Shown: positions 43,199-52,348, numbered from the stretch's first letter. The stretch is DNA of 64,000 nt from Rhizobium sp. NZLR1 (GCF_017357385.1 NZ_CP071633.1:620001-684000), one strand, 5' to 3'. Program-made: numbers and translations. Notes: generated from the letters alone by a model not told the origin.

Positions 43199-43407
43199 TG
43201 TTTCACCCACCCGCCATGTGCTGGCGCTTGCATTGTTGCCATGGGGAGAAAGACGAGCCGACGCCGCAGCCTCAAGGCCGCCTGACCATCTGTGTGTCTG
43301 TCGGAATGCCTCCTCCCAAAGGCTGATGACGGTCAGGTTACGCCGATCATCGGCGGATGGAATGCGATTTATTGGGTTAATATTGTAATTATCCGGCGAT
43401 TGCTGCA

Positions 43408-44331
43408 ATGATTGGTGGAAGCGGAGGAGAGGCGTTGGCGACGGACGGAGGCATTCATCATTATGCCAGGGGCGAGTGGCACGCGCCGTCGCTTTCGCGT
43501 CGGCGCATCCGTCTTCAGAAGGGACTCTATGCCGATTTCCACCATTTCCTTCTGCTCGGGGAGGGGCGGGCCGAGCTTCACTTCGACAGCGGCGAGGATC
43601 GGCCGTTGCAGGGACCGCTGCTTGCCTTCCTGCCGCCTCAGGCTCGCTGCGACCTGTCGATTTCTGCCGGAACCGCTGCCCATCTCGTTGGAACCTCGCC
43701 GCAGATCATGGTCGATGCGATCGGCGACAAGGTGGAATCCTATTCGCTGCGCATCTTCACCGAGCAGCGCAGGCTGGTCGAGGCATTGGATCCCCTGCTG
43801 ATAGCCGAAATCAGTCCGCTGATTTTGGGTTTCGTGCGGGAACTCAGTGATCCCTTGCGTTCCTCCTGGATGGTCGCGTCCGCCTATATCAGGTTGATCC
43901 TGATGGCGCTGTGGCGCGGGGATGGCGAGAGAAGCGAGCCGCGCGGGCAGGGCGAAACCGGATCGATCCTGCAAAGATATCGGCAACTCGTCGAGGCCGG
44001 CTTCCGCCAGCACCGGCCCATCAGCGACTACGCCGCGGAATTGGGCGTCACCGCCGACCGGCTTCATTCGATCTGCCAAAGGGCGCTCGGCCGCTCGCCG
44101 ATCCAGCTTTTGCACGAGCGCGTGGTGCAGGAGGCAAAGCTGAGATTGGAGCGCTCGGCCCGCAATATCCAAGAAATCTCCGACGGCCTCGGCTTTCGCG
44201 ACCCGACCTATTTCAGCCATTTCTTCAAACGCAAGACCGGCCTTTCCCCCGCCGGCTACCGCGAGATCGCCCGCGCGTCGGCCGGATCGGAAAACAGCAT
44301 GCTCTCCTCGGGCTATGCCGATTGGCCTTAG
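43408..44331 (+). CDS. AraC-family transcriptional regulator
   Basis: 307 residues with an N-terminal cupin-like sensor and a C-terminal pair of helix-turn-helix motifs (YAAELGVTADRLHSICQRALG and IQEISDGLGFRDPTYFSHFFKRKTG). It is divergent from the ALDH-Liv-SDR-ALDH operon across 209 bp and is its probable activator. PobR- and HpaA-like regulators of aromatic catabolism have this layout. Confidence 0.9.
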   Translation: MIGGSGGEALATDGGIHHYARGEWHAPSLSRRRIRLQKGLYADFHHFLLLGEGRAELHFDSGEDRPLQGPLLAFLPPQARCDLSISAGTAAHLVGTSPQIMVDAIGDKVESYSLRIFTEQRRLVEALDPLLIAEISPLILGFVRELSDPLRSSWMVASAYIRLILMALWRGDGERSEPRGQGETGSILQRYRQLVEAGFRQHRPISDYAAELGVTADRLHSICQRALGRSPIQLLHERVVQEAKLRLERSARNIQEISDGLGFRDPTYFSHFFKRKTGLSPAGYREIARASAGSENSMLSSGYADWP

Positions 44332-44667
44332 GCTCGGGGTTCATTGGTCAAAGTTGGAATTTGCCGGTCTTGGATCGCAAATCACATTGATATGGAAGTT
44401 CCAACAGACGTAGGACTGCAATGCGCCAATAGTAACCGTCACAACGGATCGGGTGAACGACCGCTTTGGGGCCGCAAGCGCCGGTCCGCTATGGAATGAA
44501 GAGACGTGGATAGCGGCATTTGGCCTAGGAACCGCCTGCGCGGCAAGGTTGAGCCTGGCAGGCGGGAGTGGAGGCGCTTCGCGTTGCTTTGAGCTGTTGA
44601 GCTCTGCCCGCGATGCGTCCGGCGCAGAAGCGGGCAGTCTCCGTCTCATACTTGATCCGTCCCGGAT
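44332..44667. other. gene-free region between convergent genes
   Basis: 336 bp between the AraC stop and the NmrA-type stop. Short open frames exist on both strands but lack ribosome-binding sites and recognisable composition. No repeat or terminator stands out. Confidence 0.5.
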
Positions 44668-45540
44668 TTACGCTTTGGCGGTGTTCTGTGCAGCCTCGAA
44701 TACATCGCGTGCGGACATCGTACCCGCTACGTGCTCCGTACCCGCGATTCCGAGGTCCATCCATCCTGCATTCACGGCCTCAAACATTTCTTCGGCAGGT
44801 CCGGTGTGGCCCTTCGGGATGCCGAATTGCTCGAACGCTTCCGCCCATCCTGCACGCGGGACTGCAAAGGCTTTCACGTCGAGATTCAGGACTTCACCCA
44901 ATTGCTCCGCGACTTCATCCGCGGTGACCATCGAACCAAGCTCGACGACGCGCTGCCCTGACCACGCTGGCCCGGTCAAAAGGGTTGCGACTTCCGCGCC
45001 GATGTCGTTCGTCGCGACCATAGTCGATTTCCGGTCTGTCGGATTGTAGTAGACCGGTAGCGTTCCGCCCCGGGCGACCTGCAAGCCGTAGAGGAAATTT
45101 TCGAAGAAGCCGCCTGCGCGCACAAATGCGATTGGGGATGTCAAGTCGCGAAAACCTTGCTCCAGAAGCGACAAGGCCGTGAGCATCCCGAGCCCGCTGG
45201 TTCTGTTCGCACCCATCGACGAAAGGGCAACCACTCGCGGCGGCGCTGCCTTGGTGAGCGCCTCAACATAGTTTGCAATCATGCCCTTTGCTTCTTTGTA
45301 ATCGGGCGAGGGCGCCCAGACAGCCGGCAACATGACGAACACGCCTTCGACGCCTTTGAGCGCTTGCTCGATGGCTGCCGAATCATTCCAATCGCCGTCT
45401 ACCAGTTCCACGCCCTGGTTCGCCCAGTTAACCGCCTTCTCGCGATTGCGGACGAGCGCGCGTACTTCCTTGCCGTGCGTCAACAGATGTTCCGCCGTTG
45501 CGCCGCCCACTTTTCCCGTGATTCCCATTACTAAAAACAT
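44668..45540 (-). CDS. NmrA/atypical SDR family NAD(P)-binding protein
   Basis: 290 residues. The N-terminus MFLVMGITGKVGGATAEHLL is the NmrA/HSCARG-type nucleotide motif (G-x-x-G-x-x-G). There is no Y-x-x-x-K catalytic pair at the classical place. The family includes NAD(P)H sensors and quinone reductases (QOR2-like). It follows a DoxX-like gene by 45 bp, and a divergent LysR gene lies upstream. Confidence 0.88.
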   Translation of the reverse strand: MFLVMGITGKVGGATAEHLLTHGKEVRALVRNREKAVNWANQGVELVDGDWNDSAAIEQALKGVEGVFVMLPAVWAPSPDYKEAKGMIANYVEALTKAAPPRVVALSSMGANRTSGLGMLTALSLLEQGFRDLTSPIAFVRAGGFFENFLYGLQVARGGTLPVYYNPTDRKSTMVATNDIGAEVATLLTGPAWSGQRVVELGSMVTADEVAEQLGEVLNLDVKAFAVPRAGWAEAFEQFGIPKGHTGPAEEMFEAVNAGWMDLGIAGTEHVAGTMSARDVFEAAQNTAKA

Positions 45541-45585
45541 GTGTTTTCTCCTGATGATGAGGGACAGAGCACTGCCCCTGTTGGT

Positions 45586-46008
45586 TCAATGAATGAGCGG
45601 TAGAATGGCCCGGATTCGGGGATCGCGCGCGTAGAGGCCGCCCCATGTCATCGCGCCCAGAAGCAGGGAAATGATTTCCGGCGGCGACCCCAACTCACCA
45701 ATGCGGACATGGGCGCAGATGGCACCTCCCAAAAAGCCCGTCACTAGGATCGCGCCGAGGACGGCAGTGGCCTGGATGGCGTAAAGGATGGCGCAGGCGA
45801 GTATGATCGGACCCACGACACGGGTCAGGTCCATCGCGAACCCGGTTTCCTGCAACATGCTCGCGATCTGTGCCGGCGCGAAAAGCTGAATAGTGCCGTC
45901 TGCCACCAGAGCGAGAACGACAAACGCGCTCATTATCCGGCCGGCCCACAGGGCACGATGCAAGGTCATAGTTTCAGGCACCTGATGCAGCTTCATAGTT
46001 TCGGACAC
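45586..46008 (-). CDS. DoxX-like family membrane protein
   Basis: 140 residues, four hydrophobic segments. The core (AGRIMSAFVVLALVADG, then IQATAVLGAILVTGFLGGAI) resembles DoxX-like proteins common beside NmrA-type genes. A GTG start at 46008 follows GGAG by 8 bp. The first 18 codons are a 27-bp tandem duplication. The LysR gene at 46128 is divergent. Confidence 0.82.
   Translation of the reverse strand: MSETMKLHQVPETMTLHRALWAGRIMSAFVVLALVADGTIQLFAPAQIASMLQETGFAMDLTRVVGPIILACAILYAIQATAVLGAILVTGFLGGAICAHVRIGELGSPPEIISLLLGAMTWGGLYARDPRIRAILPLIH
45955..46008 (-). repeat. 27-bp tandem duplication at gene start
   Basis: The first two nine-codon blocks of the DoxX-like gene both read GTG-(TCC/CCT)-GAAACTATG followed by similar bases ending CTGCATCAG and TTGCATCGT. 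Each copy begins with a potential GTG start and contains an in-frame ATG, so up to four starts exist. Confidence 0.85.
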
Positions 46009-46092
46009 TTGTCATTCTCCGATGAGGGGATCCCATATTCGGAGCTTACTGTGTCGCCTAGGTATGATAAACACCGAGGAAATTAACTAACT

Positions 46093-46110
46093 GTTCTCTT
46101 TGTGGAGAAC
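46093..46110. promoter_or_regulatory. LysR-type operator candidate
   Basis: GTTCTC-TTTGTG-GAGAAC is a perfect 6-bp inverted repeat 18 bp before the LysR start, in the divergent promoter with the DoxX-like gene. It fits the T-Nx-A symmetry of LysR boxes. Confidence 0.55.
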
Positions 46111-46127
46111 AATGCCGAGGCACGAAA

Positions 46128-47033
46128 ATGCAGAATCTCGAACCCATCCTCATTTTCATAACGGTAGCAGAAATGGGGAGCTTCACCCGCGCGGCCGATA
46201 GCCTGGGCATCCAAAAGGGGAGAGCCTCAACGGCGGTCCGGAAGCTGGAAGAAGATGTCGGTGTCAGGCTCCTGCACCGGACGACGCGCAGCGTGCAGTT
46301 GACGGAGGACGGGCGCGCATTTCATGCCCGTGCCCGCGATCTGCTTGCTGAAGTCGATGACCTACACTCGATGTTCGCAGGCGATCACGTGGCACTTCGC
46401 GGGCGTTTACGGGTCGATCTTCCGACCGAGGTTGCGCGCAAAACGATCGTGCCGGTCTTGCCGGATTTCATGGCGACTTATCCCGAATTGGAGCTGGAGG
46501 TGTCGAGTACGGACCGCCAGGTTGATCTGGTTCAAGAGGGGTTCGACTGTGTATTGCGGCTTGGACCCATAAGGGACGAGACGCTAATTGCCCGCCCACT
46601 GGGACTGTTGCGCATGGTCAACGCTGCCAGTCCCGCCTACCTGGCGCGCTATGGCACTCCTCGATCGCTAGAAGATCTCCAGCGTCAGGAACACCGGACA
46701 ATTCATTTTTCGACGATGCTAGGCGCAAGACCCTATGGATGGGAATATCCGGACGGCGACAGTTACGCGACGATTCAGTTGCCAGGTGCGCTACACGTCA
46801 ACAGCGCGCAGACCTACGAAGCTGCTGCCCTCGCTGGCCTTGGCTTGATTCAGGCGCCACTCTTGGGGATTGGCCCATACTTAGAGAGTGGAGCGCTTGT
46901 GGAGATCATACCCGATTTTCGTCGCCGGGCGCTCGCCGTTTCCCTCGTCGTAGCACATCGGAGCAATCTTTCGCGCCGAGTCCGCGCATTCATGAAATGG
47001 ATCGAAGATGTGCTGACACCGTATCTGGAATAG
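46128..47033 (+). CDS. LysR-family transcriptional regulator
   Basis: 301 residues: an HTH_1 domain (about 3-62; GSFTRAADSLGIQKGRASTAV) and a substrate-binding domain (about 90-295). The HRTTRSVQLTEDGRAF segment is typical of the subgroup that controls divergent oxidoreductase genes. The DoxX-like and NmrA-type genes are the likely targets. Confidence 0.93.
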   Translation: MQNLEPILIFITVAEMGSFTRAADSLGIQKGRASTAVRKLEEDVGVRLLHRTTRSVQLTEDGRAFHARARDLLAEVDDLHSMFAGDHVALRGRLRVDLPTEVARKTIVPVLPDFMATYPELELEVSSTDRQVDLVQEGFDCVLRLGPIRDETLIARPLGLLRMVNAASPAYLARYGTPRSLEDLQRQEHRTIHFSTMLGARPYGWEYPDGDSYATIQLPGALHVNSAQTYEAAALAGLGLIQAPLLGIGPYLESGALVEIIPDFRRRALAVSLVVAHRSNLSRRVRAFMKWIEDVLTPYLE

Positions 47034-47511
47034 GAGACGAACATCTTCATCCGGCCCTCGAAATCAACATTCTGAAGTTGTGTCTGCCGGTCGGCGGCCG
47101 GCGGTCCAACAGAATGCGACACTGAAACCGGCGACCTTTTGAAATCTGACAGAGATATCCTCAAACTTTCCGCCTTCTGTCTCCACAACGCCGTGCCAAT
47201 GCAACAGAACCATTCCGTATCAGGTTCGGAGCTATCCTGTTGCTCGCAACCTTATCCGGGGCCGCCCGTCGATCTCCGTAAGGCAGCAAACGGGCAATGG
47301 GAACGAATGGTCGCTTTCGGGGGCGGCTCACTTTGCCTGGGAACGGCGAGGATGAGGGCGCGAAGCTGCCGAAACACTTCTGCAGCTGTCGGCCCACGCC
47401 AGACGATTTTTGCTGCCGCCGCCGCGGCGTATGACCTCGGATGCCGGTCTACGGCGTGGAAAGTTCGGGACGCTTGTGCTTCCTGCGCGAACAGGGTAGA
47501 TACTGAACTAG
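47034..47511. other. gene-free region before the ArsR gene
   Basis: 478 bp without a convincing gene. Open frames on both strands lack ribosome-binding sites. A 20-bp word (GCGCGAAGCTGCCGAAACAC at 47358-47377) recurs with one base missing at 48436-48454, on the other side of the ArsR/SRPBCC pair. The ArsR promoter must be in the last part. Confidence 0.5.
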
Positions 47512-47868
47512 ATGGTTCAGTATCTAGGTCCTCCTCTCGATCTCTCGTTTGCGGCGCTGTCCGACGCGACCCGCCGCGGGATCATCGATCAGCTTGGGCG
47601 AGGGGACGCGTCGATCACCAGTCTCGCGGATAAGTTCCAGATGACGCTGACCGGCATGAAGAAGCACGTCCAGGTTCTTGAGCGGGCGGGGCTCGTCGTC
47701 ACGCAGAAGGTCGGACGGGTGAGAACCTGCAAGCTTGGGGAACGCGGCCTCAAGGCGGAGGCCGAGTGGATCGAGGCGCATCGCAAGCTCTTCCAGGCCC
47801 GCTTCGAAGCATTGGACGAAATCATCAGCGAAATGAAACAGGAGGGAAGGGATGACTCAGCAAGTTAA
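47512..47868 (+). CDS. ArsR-type helix-turn-helix regulator
   Basis: 118 residues, a single winged-helix domain (LSDATRRGIIDQLGRGDASI; LTGMKKHVQVLERAGLV) without the CxCxD-type metal-binding cysteines, so not a metal sensor of the classical kind. The stop overlaps the start of the SRPBCC gene by 17 bp. ArsR/SRPBCC pairs are common in bacteria; the regulator is usually the repressor of the pair. Confidence 0.93.
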   Translation: MVQYLGPPLDLSFAALSDATRRGIIDQLGRGDASITSLADKFQMTLTGMKKHVQVLERAGLVVTQKVGRVRTCKLGERGLKAEAEWIEAHRKLFQARFEALDEIISEMKQEGRDDSAS

Positions 47869-48355
47869 CAGTGCAGGTGATGCGCAGAACCGCACGTCAG
47901 TCGAGCGCAGAGGGGATCGCGAACTCGTCGTAACGCGGACATTCAATGCGCCGCCGAGCACGGTTTACAAGGCGTGGAGCCAGCCCGAGCTGTTCCAGCG
48001 CTGGTGGATGCCAAAATCGGTATCCGGCGTGTCGCTCGTGTCGTGCGATATGGACGTCCGTACCGGCGGCAAATATCGGCTGGAATTCGGCGCCGGCGGT
48101 TCGGACACCATGGCCTTCTACGGCAAGTATCTCGAGGTGGTGCCGAACGAGCGCATCGTCTGGACCAACGACGAGGGCGAAGAGGGCGCGATCACGACCG
48201 TGACCTTCGAGGACCAGGGCGGGAGGACACTACTCAATTTCCACGAAGTCTATCCGTCCAAGCAGGCGCTTGAGGAAGCACTACAGGGCTCGGCGGCCGC
48301 ATTGCCGGAGCAGTTGGAGCAGCTCGACGAATTGCTTTCCAGCCTGGGCGAGTAG
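47852..48355 (+). CDS. SRPBCC (AHSA1-type) family protein
   Basis: 167 residues with the START-like fold of the activator-of-Hsp90 N-terminal homology group: VTRTFNAPPSTVYKAWSQPE opens the domain and YGKYLEVVPNERIVWTN follows. These proteins bind hydrophobic ligands. AGGAGGGAAGG precedes the ATG. It is translationally coupled to the ArsR gene; the ligand is unknown. Confidence 0.92.
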   Translation: MTQQVNSAGDAQNRTSVERRGDRELVVTRTFNAPPSTVYKAWSQPELFQRWWMPKSVSGVSLVSCDMDVRTGGKYRLEFGAGGSDTMAFYGKYLEVVPNERIVWTNDEGEEGAITTVTFEDQGGRTLLNFHEVYPSKQALEEALQGSAAALPEQLEQLDELLSSLGE

Positions 48356-48532
48356 CGAGGGTCGGGAAGCTCGCCTCGTGGGAACGTCTGCTCTTGGGAG
48401 GACGTGACTCCACGGCCTTTCTGGCCGGAGCGAAAGCGCGAAGCTGCCAAACACAGATTGCCCAATGAAAGTCCGCAATGGACCGTAGCGGAAACTGCTG
48501 ACGTTCACTTGACCTCGAAGAGCAGACCAACC

Positions 48533-49960
48533 TCACGACAGGGCAAAAATTCTGACTTCCCGCCCGATGCCCTGAAGTTCCGCCATCCGGGAGGCGGATT
48601 TTATGCCGCTGTCACGCAGGATCTCCGAAACCTGGGCATCCCCGACAATCGCTTCCGTCGTCATGATCACGTTGGGATCGGCAAGGCCCTGAACGCGGGA
48701 AGCGATGTTGACGGTCTGGCCGAAATAGTCCTGCCGGTCGTTCAGGTTGACTGCAAGGCATGGTCCTTCATGGATGCCGATCTTCAGCAGGAGATCGTCG
48801 CTGCCGTGTTCGGCATTTAGACGAAGCATCTCCTCCCGCATCCGAAGTGCGGCCGCCACTGCGCGGTCCGGGCTCGGAAAGGTCGCCATCACGGCATCGC
48901 CTATGGTTTTGACCACCGCTCCGGCCTCCGCGGCGACGATCTCGTGCAAAACCCTGAAATGCGCCCGCACCAGATCGAAAGCGGCAAGATCTCCGACGCG
49001 CTCGTAAAGAGCAGTCGAGCCTCTCAGGTCGGTGAAGAGGAAAGTCAGGCTGGTGATTTTGAGGCGCTGGTCGACGTCGAGCGTGTCGGTCCGATAGATG
49101 TCGCGGAAACTCTGGTTCGTCAGCAGACGTTTAGCGGTCAGAAAAGCGCGCCTGCTACCCAGCAGATCGTGCAGGTCATCTCCAGCGATGCAAACGTTTG
49201 GTACGACTCTGCTATCGGTGTGGTTTTCAAGGGTCAGCCGCAGCAAGCCGGGACGCAGCGTGACCGTTTCGTTCAGCGCATGCCCCCGACTGATGACCAT
49301 TGAGAGGTTTTGACGTTCGTCGGTGGGCTCACCCTTCACGTCGATGAACTGCGCCGAGTGCGTTACCGCATCGAAGATGATGACGAATTGCGCCGGCAGT
49401 TGCAGTGAGACGAAAGCCTTCTCGCCCGGAGCCAACTCGATCATCTCCAACATGATGCGGGCGAACTTCGCTTCCAGATCCTCCGGCAAGTCGACGCCGG
49501 AGCTGAAGAAGATTTGGCGGTAGTATTCAAGCGGAGTCAGCCGATCGGGGTCGTGGGCAGCGATCCTGCGAACGCGTGGACTGACTGTGAACGTTACCTC
49601 GACCATCTCGTCGAGGGTGGGTTCGTATCCGGCGGCGCAAAGCGCACAATGGTACGTCTCATGGACGACCCCTTTGAGAGTTGCGCCACTGTCAAGAACT
49701 CCGCCGCATCCCGGGCAAAGGACATTCCAGGTCATCTCGAACGCCCCTATGCGGGCTGCATGCAGAAGCGCTGCGATCGTTTTCTCTTCATCGAGATGAT
49801 GCGTCTTGGCGAAGGCGAGCGCATTGATGCGATTGAGATCGCGATCCGAGCCATGCATGACGACGTTTTCTATACACTCGACCGTCTGCGGGTCAGCCGC
49901 CTGTCGCAATGTGGCAAAAAGCCCGTCCATTTCACTCATGAGACAAGTCTCCGTGTGCAT
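48533..49960 (-). CDS. class III adenylate/guanylate cyclase with DUF5939-like N-terminus
   Basis: 475 residues. The C-terminal cyclase domain (about 300-470) keeps the metal aspartates (FTDLRGST and TIGDAVMATF), the adenine-type lysine (VVKTIGDA) and the transition-state Asn and Arg (TVNIASRVQ), so it should be active. The N-terminal half (DUF5939-like) contains a zinc-ribbon-like CPGCGG and HCALC pair. No membrane helix is seen, so it is cytosolic. It is monocistronic, convergent with the SRPBCC gene. Confidence 0.88.
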   Translation of the reverse strand: MHTETCLMSEMDGLFATLRQAADPQTVECIENVVMHGSDRDLNRINALAFAKTHHLDEEKTIAALLHAARIGAFEMTWNVLCPGCGGVLDSGATLKGVVHETYHCALCAAGYEPTLDEMVEVTFTVSPRVRRIAAHDPDRLTPLEYYRQIFFSSGVDLPEDLEAKFARIMLEMIELAPGEKAFVSLQLPAQFVIIFDAVTHSAQFIDVKGEPTDERQNLSMVISRGHALNETVTLRPGLLRLTLENHTDSRVVPNVCIAGDDLHDLLGSRRAFLTAKRLLTNQSFRDIYRTDTLDVDQRLKITSLTFLFTDLRGSTALYERVGDLAAFDLVRAHFRVLHEIVAAEAGAVVKTIGDAVMATFPSPDRAVAAALRMREEMLRLNAEHGSDDLLLKIGIHEGPCLAVNLNDRQDYFGQTVNIASRVQGLADPNVIMTTEAIVGDAQVSEILRDSGIKSASRMAELQGIGREVRIFALS

Positions 49961-50062
49961 AACCCACGGCGGACAACGCCAGGGCCGGGATCATAACACG
50001 GGAGTTTCCCAATAGAAATCTATGGGCTTAAATGCTGCTTGCTTCACAAGCGGAAGCGGGTT

Positions 50063-50548
50063 TCAGCCCCCCTTATAGATCCGCTTCAGCGCGGCCAACA
50101 GCGCATCCATTTCGTCCGGCGAAAACAGCTCGATGAAGCGCTGTTCATGCATGGCGATCAGCGCGCGTGCCCGCGCGAGCGTGGCGCGTCCCGCCTCCGT
50201 CAGATGCAGTTCCTGGCGCCGGCGATCTGCCGCGGAAGGACGGCGCTCGATGAAGTCACGGGCCGCCAACCGATTGACGAGGGCCATCATGGTCGCGCGA
50301 TCGGTGCCGAGCGTATTGGCAAGGTCGATCTGCGATACGCCGGGATTGCCCGCGACAAGTTCCATCACTGCGAGCTGCTTCTGCGTCAGCCGAAGCTCCT
50401 CCATGGTTTCAGCGAAGTCGCGATAGATCGCGACATGCGCCATGCGCAGATGAAAGCCCAGGAGATCGCCGAGCCGACCGACGTCGAGCGGCGGCGTAAA
50501 GGAGGCCTCCTCGGCTTCGACATCCTCCGGCGGGGGTTTTGTGCGCAT
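50063..50548 (-). CDS. MarR-family regulator of hydroxycinnamate genes
   Basis: 161 residues with a central winged helix (LAVMELVAGNPGVSQIDLANTL; ATMMALVNRLAARDFIER). It is divergent from the acyl-CoA ligase operon. MarR-type repressors that sense feruloyl- or coumaroyl-CoA (FerR/CouR type) occupy this place in known hydroxycinnamate loci. A palindrome at 50701-50721 is a candidate operator. Confidence 0.9.
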   Translation of the reverse strand: MRTKPPPEDVEAEEASFTPPLDVGRLGDLLGFHLRMAHVAIYRDFAETMEELRLTQKQLAVMELVAGNPGVSQIDLANTLGTDRATMMALVNRLAARDFIERRPSAADRRRQELHLTEAGRATLARARALIAMHEQRFIELFSPDEMDALLAALKRIYKGG

Positions 50549-50700
50549 CGTTCGCTCTCGTTTCGTTCGGGGATCATAACCATCAAAATCAGCGGGTTAG
50601 TCAATATCCCTGTTGGCGGCAGCAGGGATATTTTCCCGCGATCCTCCGAAGGCTCGGATTTGCCGAAAAACAGCCTCTTGCATCTCGTCGGAAAAAGATA

Positions 50701-50721
50701 TTAGTATGTGTTGCATACAAA
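50701..50721. promoter_or_regulatory. MarR-type operator candidate
   Basis: TTAGTATG-TGTTG-CATACAAA is an inverted repeat matching at 7 of 8 positions per arm, located 44 bp before the ligase start. Length and symmetry fit MarR-family sites. Confidence 0.6.
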
Positions 50722-50764
50722 TTTGATGCCTGCGGCGGAGGAGCGGCGGGCATGGGAGGAGAAA

Positions 50765-52348
50765 ATGGTGCATTCCTTTTCCGGGATGGCTTCTTCGGCG
50801 GATTGCGGACTGGTGAAGGATGATCCGATCCTCTACCGCGCCCGCGTCGCGCCGGATCGTCGGGCTCTGTTCGAGATCGCCACCGGCCGGCAGCTGACCT
50901 ATGCCGAACTCGATGTGCGGATTGCCCGCTGCGCCGGTTTCCTCCGCGATATGCTGGGAGAGCGGCGGGACGGGGCGCGTGTCGCCATGCTGGCGCGCAA
51001 TTCGATGGATTCGCTCGTGCTTGCCTTTGCCTGCCAGCGCGCCGGCGCCATCTACGTGCCGCTTAACTGGCGCCTCAATGCCGCCGAGCTTCGGCCGATC
51101 CTTGCCGATTGCACGCCGGCTCTCCTAGTCCACGACGAAGAGTTTTCGGCAGCCGTGACAAGCCTTGCGGACGTTGATCCCCAGATGACGGTGATCGCGA
51201 CGGCCGATGGCCCGGGCGGGTTTGCCGCGCGGATCGAGGCGAGCCTCCCGGGGGAGCCCGTGCCCGTCGATGCGGATCAGCCTTGCGTCCTGCTCTATAC
51301 GTCGGGCACGACGGGCCAGCCGAAGGGCGTCGTCATCACCCGCAGCAACGCCTTCTTTGCTGCCGTCAATTTTTCCTTCGTCGGCGAGATAGGGCCGGGA
51401 TCGGTCGCTTTGTGCGACCTGCCGTTCTTCCACACGATCGGCCTGATCGCCGTGGCGCGCACAACATTGATGCTGGGCGGCACGCTTGTCGTCTCCGACC
51501 GGTTCACGCCGGCGCGCACACTCGCAGTCCTTGCCGATCGGCAACGCGCCATCAGCCATTATTTCGCCGTGCCGCAGATCGCGCTCGCCCTGCGCGGCGA
51601 CCCCGCTTATAGCGCCGCGGCTCTTTCCGGCCTGCACGCGCTCTTCGTCGGCGGCGCGCCGCTGACCCAGCTGTTGATCGAAAGCTATCTCGGCGATGGC
51701 GTGGCACTGGTCAACGGTTACGGCATGAGCGAGGCGGGAACGGTGCTGCATGTGCCGATCGACCGGCGTGCCGTCCAGGATAATCCCGGCAGTGTCGGTC
51801 TTCCCGCACCGCTTCTCGACATCCGTATCGTCGGCGAAGAGGGCAGCGACGTCGGGGAAGGCGAGATCGGCGAATTATGGCTGCGCGGGCCGGCGGTGAC
51901 GCCGGGCTATTGGAACAAGCCTGAAGAGACCGCTGTCGCCTTCACCGACGGCTGGTACCGCACCGGCGATCTCGGCCGCCGCGAAGCCAACGGCTTCTAT
52001 CAGATCGTCGACCGGCTGAAGGACATGTATATCAGCGGTGGCGAGAATGTTTATCCCGCCGAGGTCGAAGCAGCGCTCGCAAGCCATCCCGATATCCTCG
52101 ACGTCGCGGTCGTCGGTATTCCCGATATCAGGTGGGGCGAATGCGGCGTCGCGTATGTCGTGCAGCGGCCGGGTGCCGCGGCAACGGGCGAGGAGATTGC
52201 CGGCCATTGCGCGGCAAGGCTCTCCGCCTTCAAGCGCCCGGCCCGCATCCTCTTCATCGAGAGTATTCCCCGCACCGCCTCCGGCAAGGTGCAGAAACAT
52301 GTTCTACGCCGGTTGCATTCCGACGAAACCCTTCAACGACAGGCCTGA
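50765..52348 (+). CDS. acyl-CoA ligase, feruloyl-CoA synthetase-like
   Basis: 528 residues of the ANL superfamily. The AMP-binding P-loop is LYTSGTTGQPKGV, the hinge and A8 regions are GWYRTGDLGRREANG and IVDRLKDMYISGGENVYP, and the acylation lysine is in ASGKVQKHVLR. GGGAGGAG precedes the ATG at 50765; the upstream GTG 50708 lies inside the operator. Directly followed by a hydroxycinnamoyl-CoA hydratase-lyase, so a hydroxycinnamate (ferulate, p-coumarate) is the expected substrate. Confidence 0.88.
   Translation: MVHSFSGMASSADCGLVKDDPILYRARVAPDRRALFEIATGRQLTYAELDVRIARCAGFLRDMLGERRDGARVAMLARNSMDSLVLAFACQRAGAIYVPLNWRLNAAELRPILADCTPALLVHDEEFSAAVTSLADVDPQMTVIATADGPGGFAARIEASLPGEPVPVDADQPCVLLYTSGTTGQPKGVVITRSNAFFAAVNFSFVGEIGPGSVALCDLPFFHTIGLIAVARTTLMLGGTLVVSDRFTPARTLAVLADRQRAISHYFAVPQIALALRGDPAYSAAALSGLHALFVGGAPLTQLLIESYLGDGVALVNGYGMSEAGTVLHVPIDRRAVQDNPGSVGLPAPLLDIRIVGEEGSDVGEGEIGELWLRGPAVTPGYWNKPEETAVAFTDGWYRTGDLGRREANGFYQIVDRLKDMYISGGENVYPAEVEAALASHPDILDVAVVGIPDIRWGECGVAYVVQRPGAAATGEEIAGHCAARLSAFKRPARILFIESIPRTASGKVQKHVLRRLHSDETLQRQA

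Noticed and set aside
47139..47633. A 164-codon open frame before the ArsR gene
   Set aside because: Cysteine- and arginine-rich without motif, overlaps the ArsR gene in another frame, and has no ribosome-binding site.
50708..50764. Longer N-terminus of the acyl-CoA ligase from the GTG at 50708
   Set aside because: That start lies within the MarR-type palindrome and has no ribosome-binding site; GGGAGGAG stands just before the ATG at 50765.
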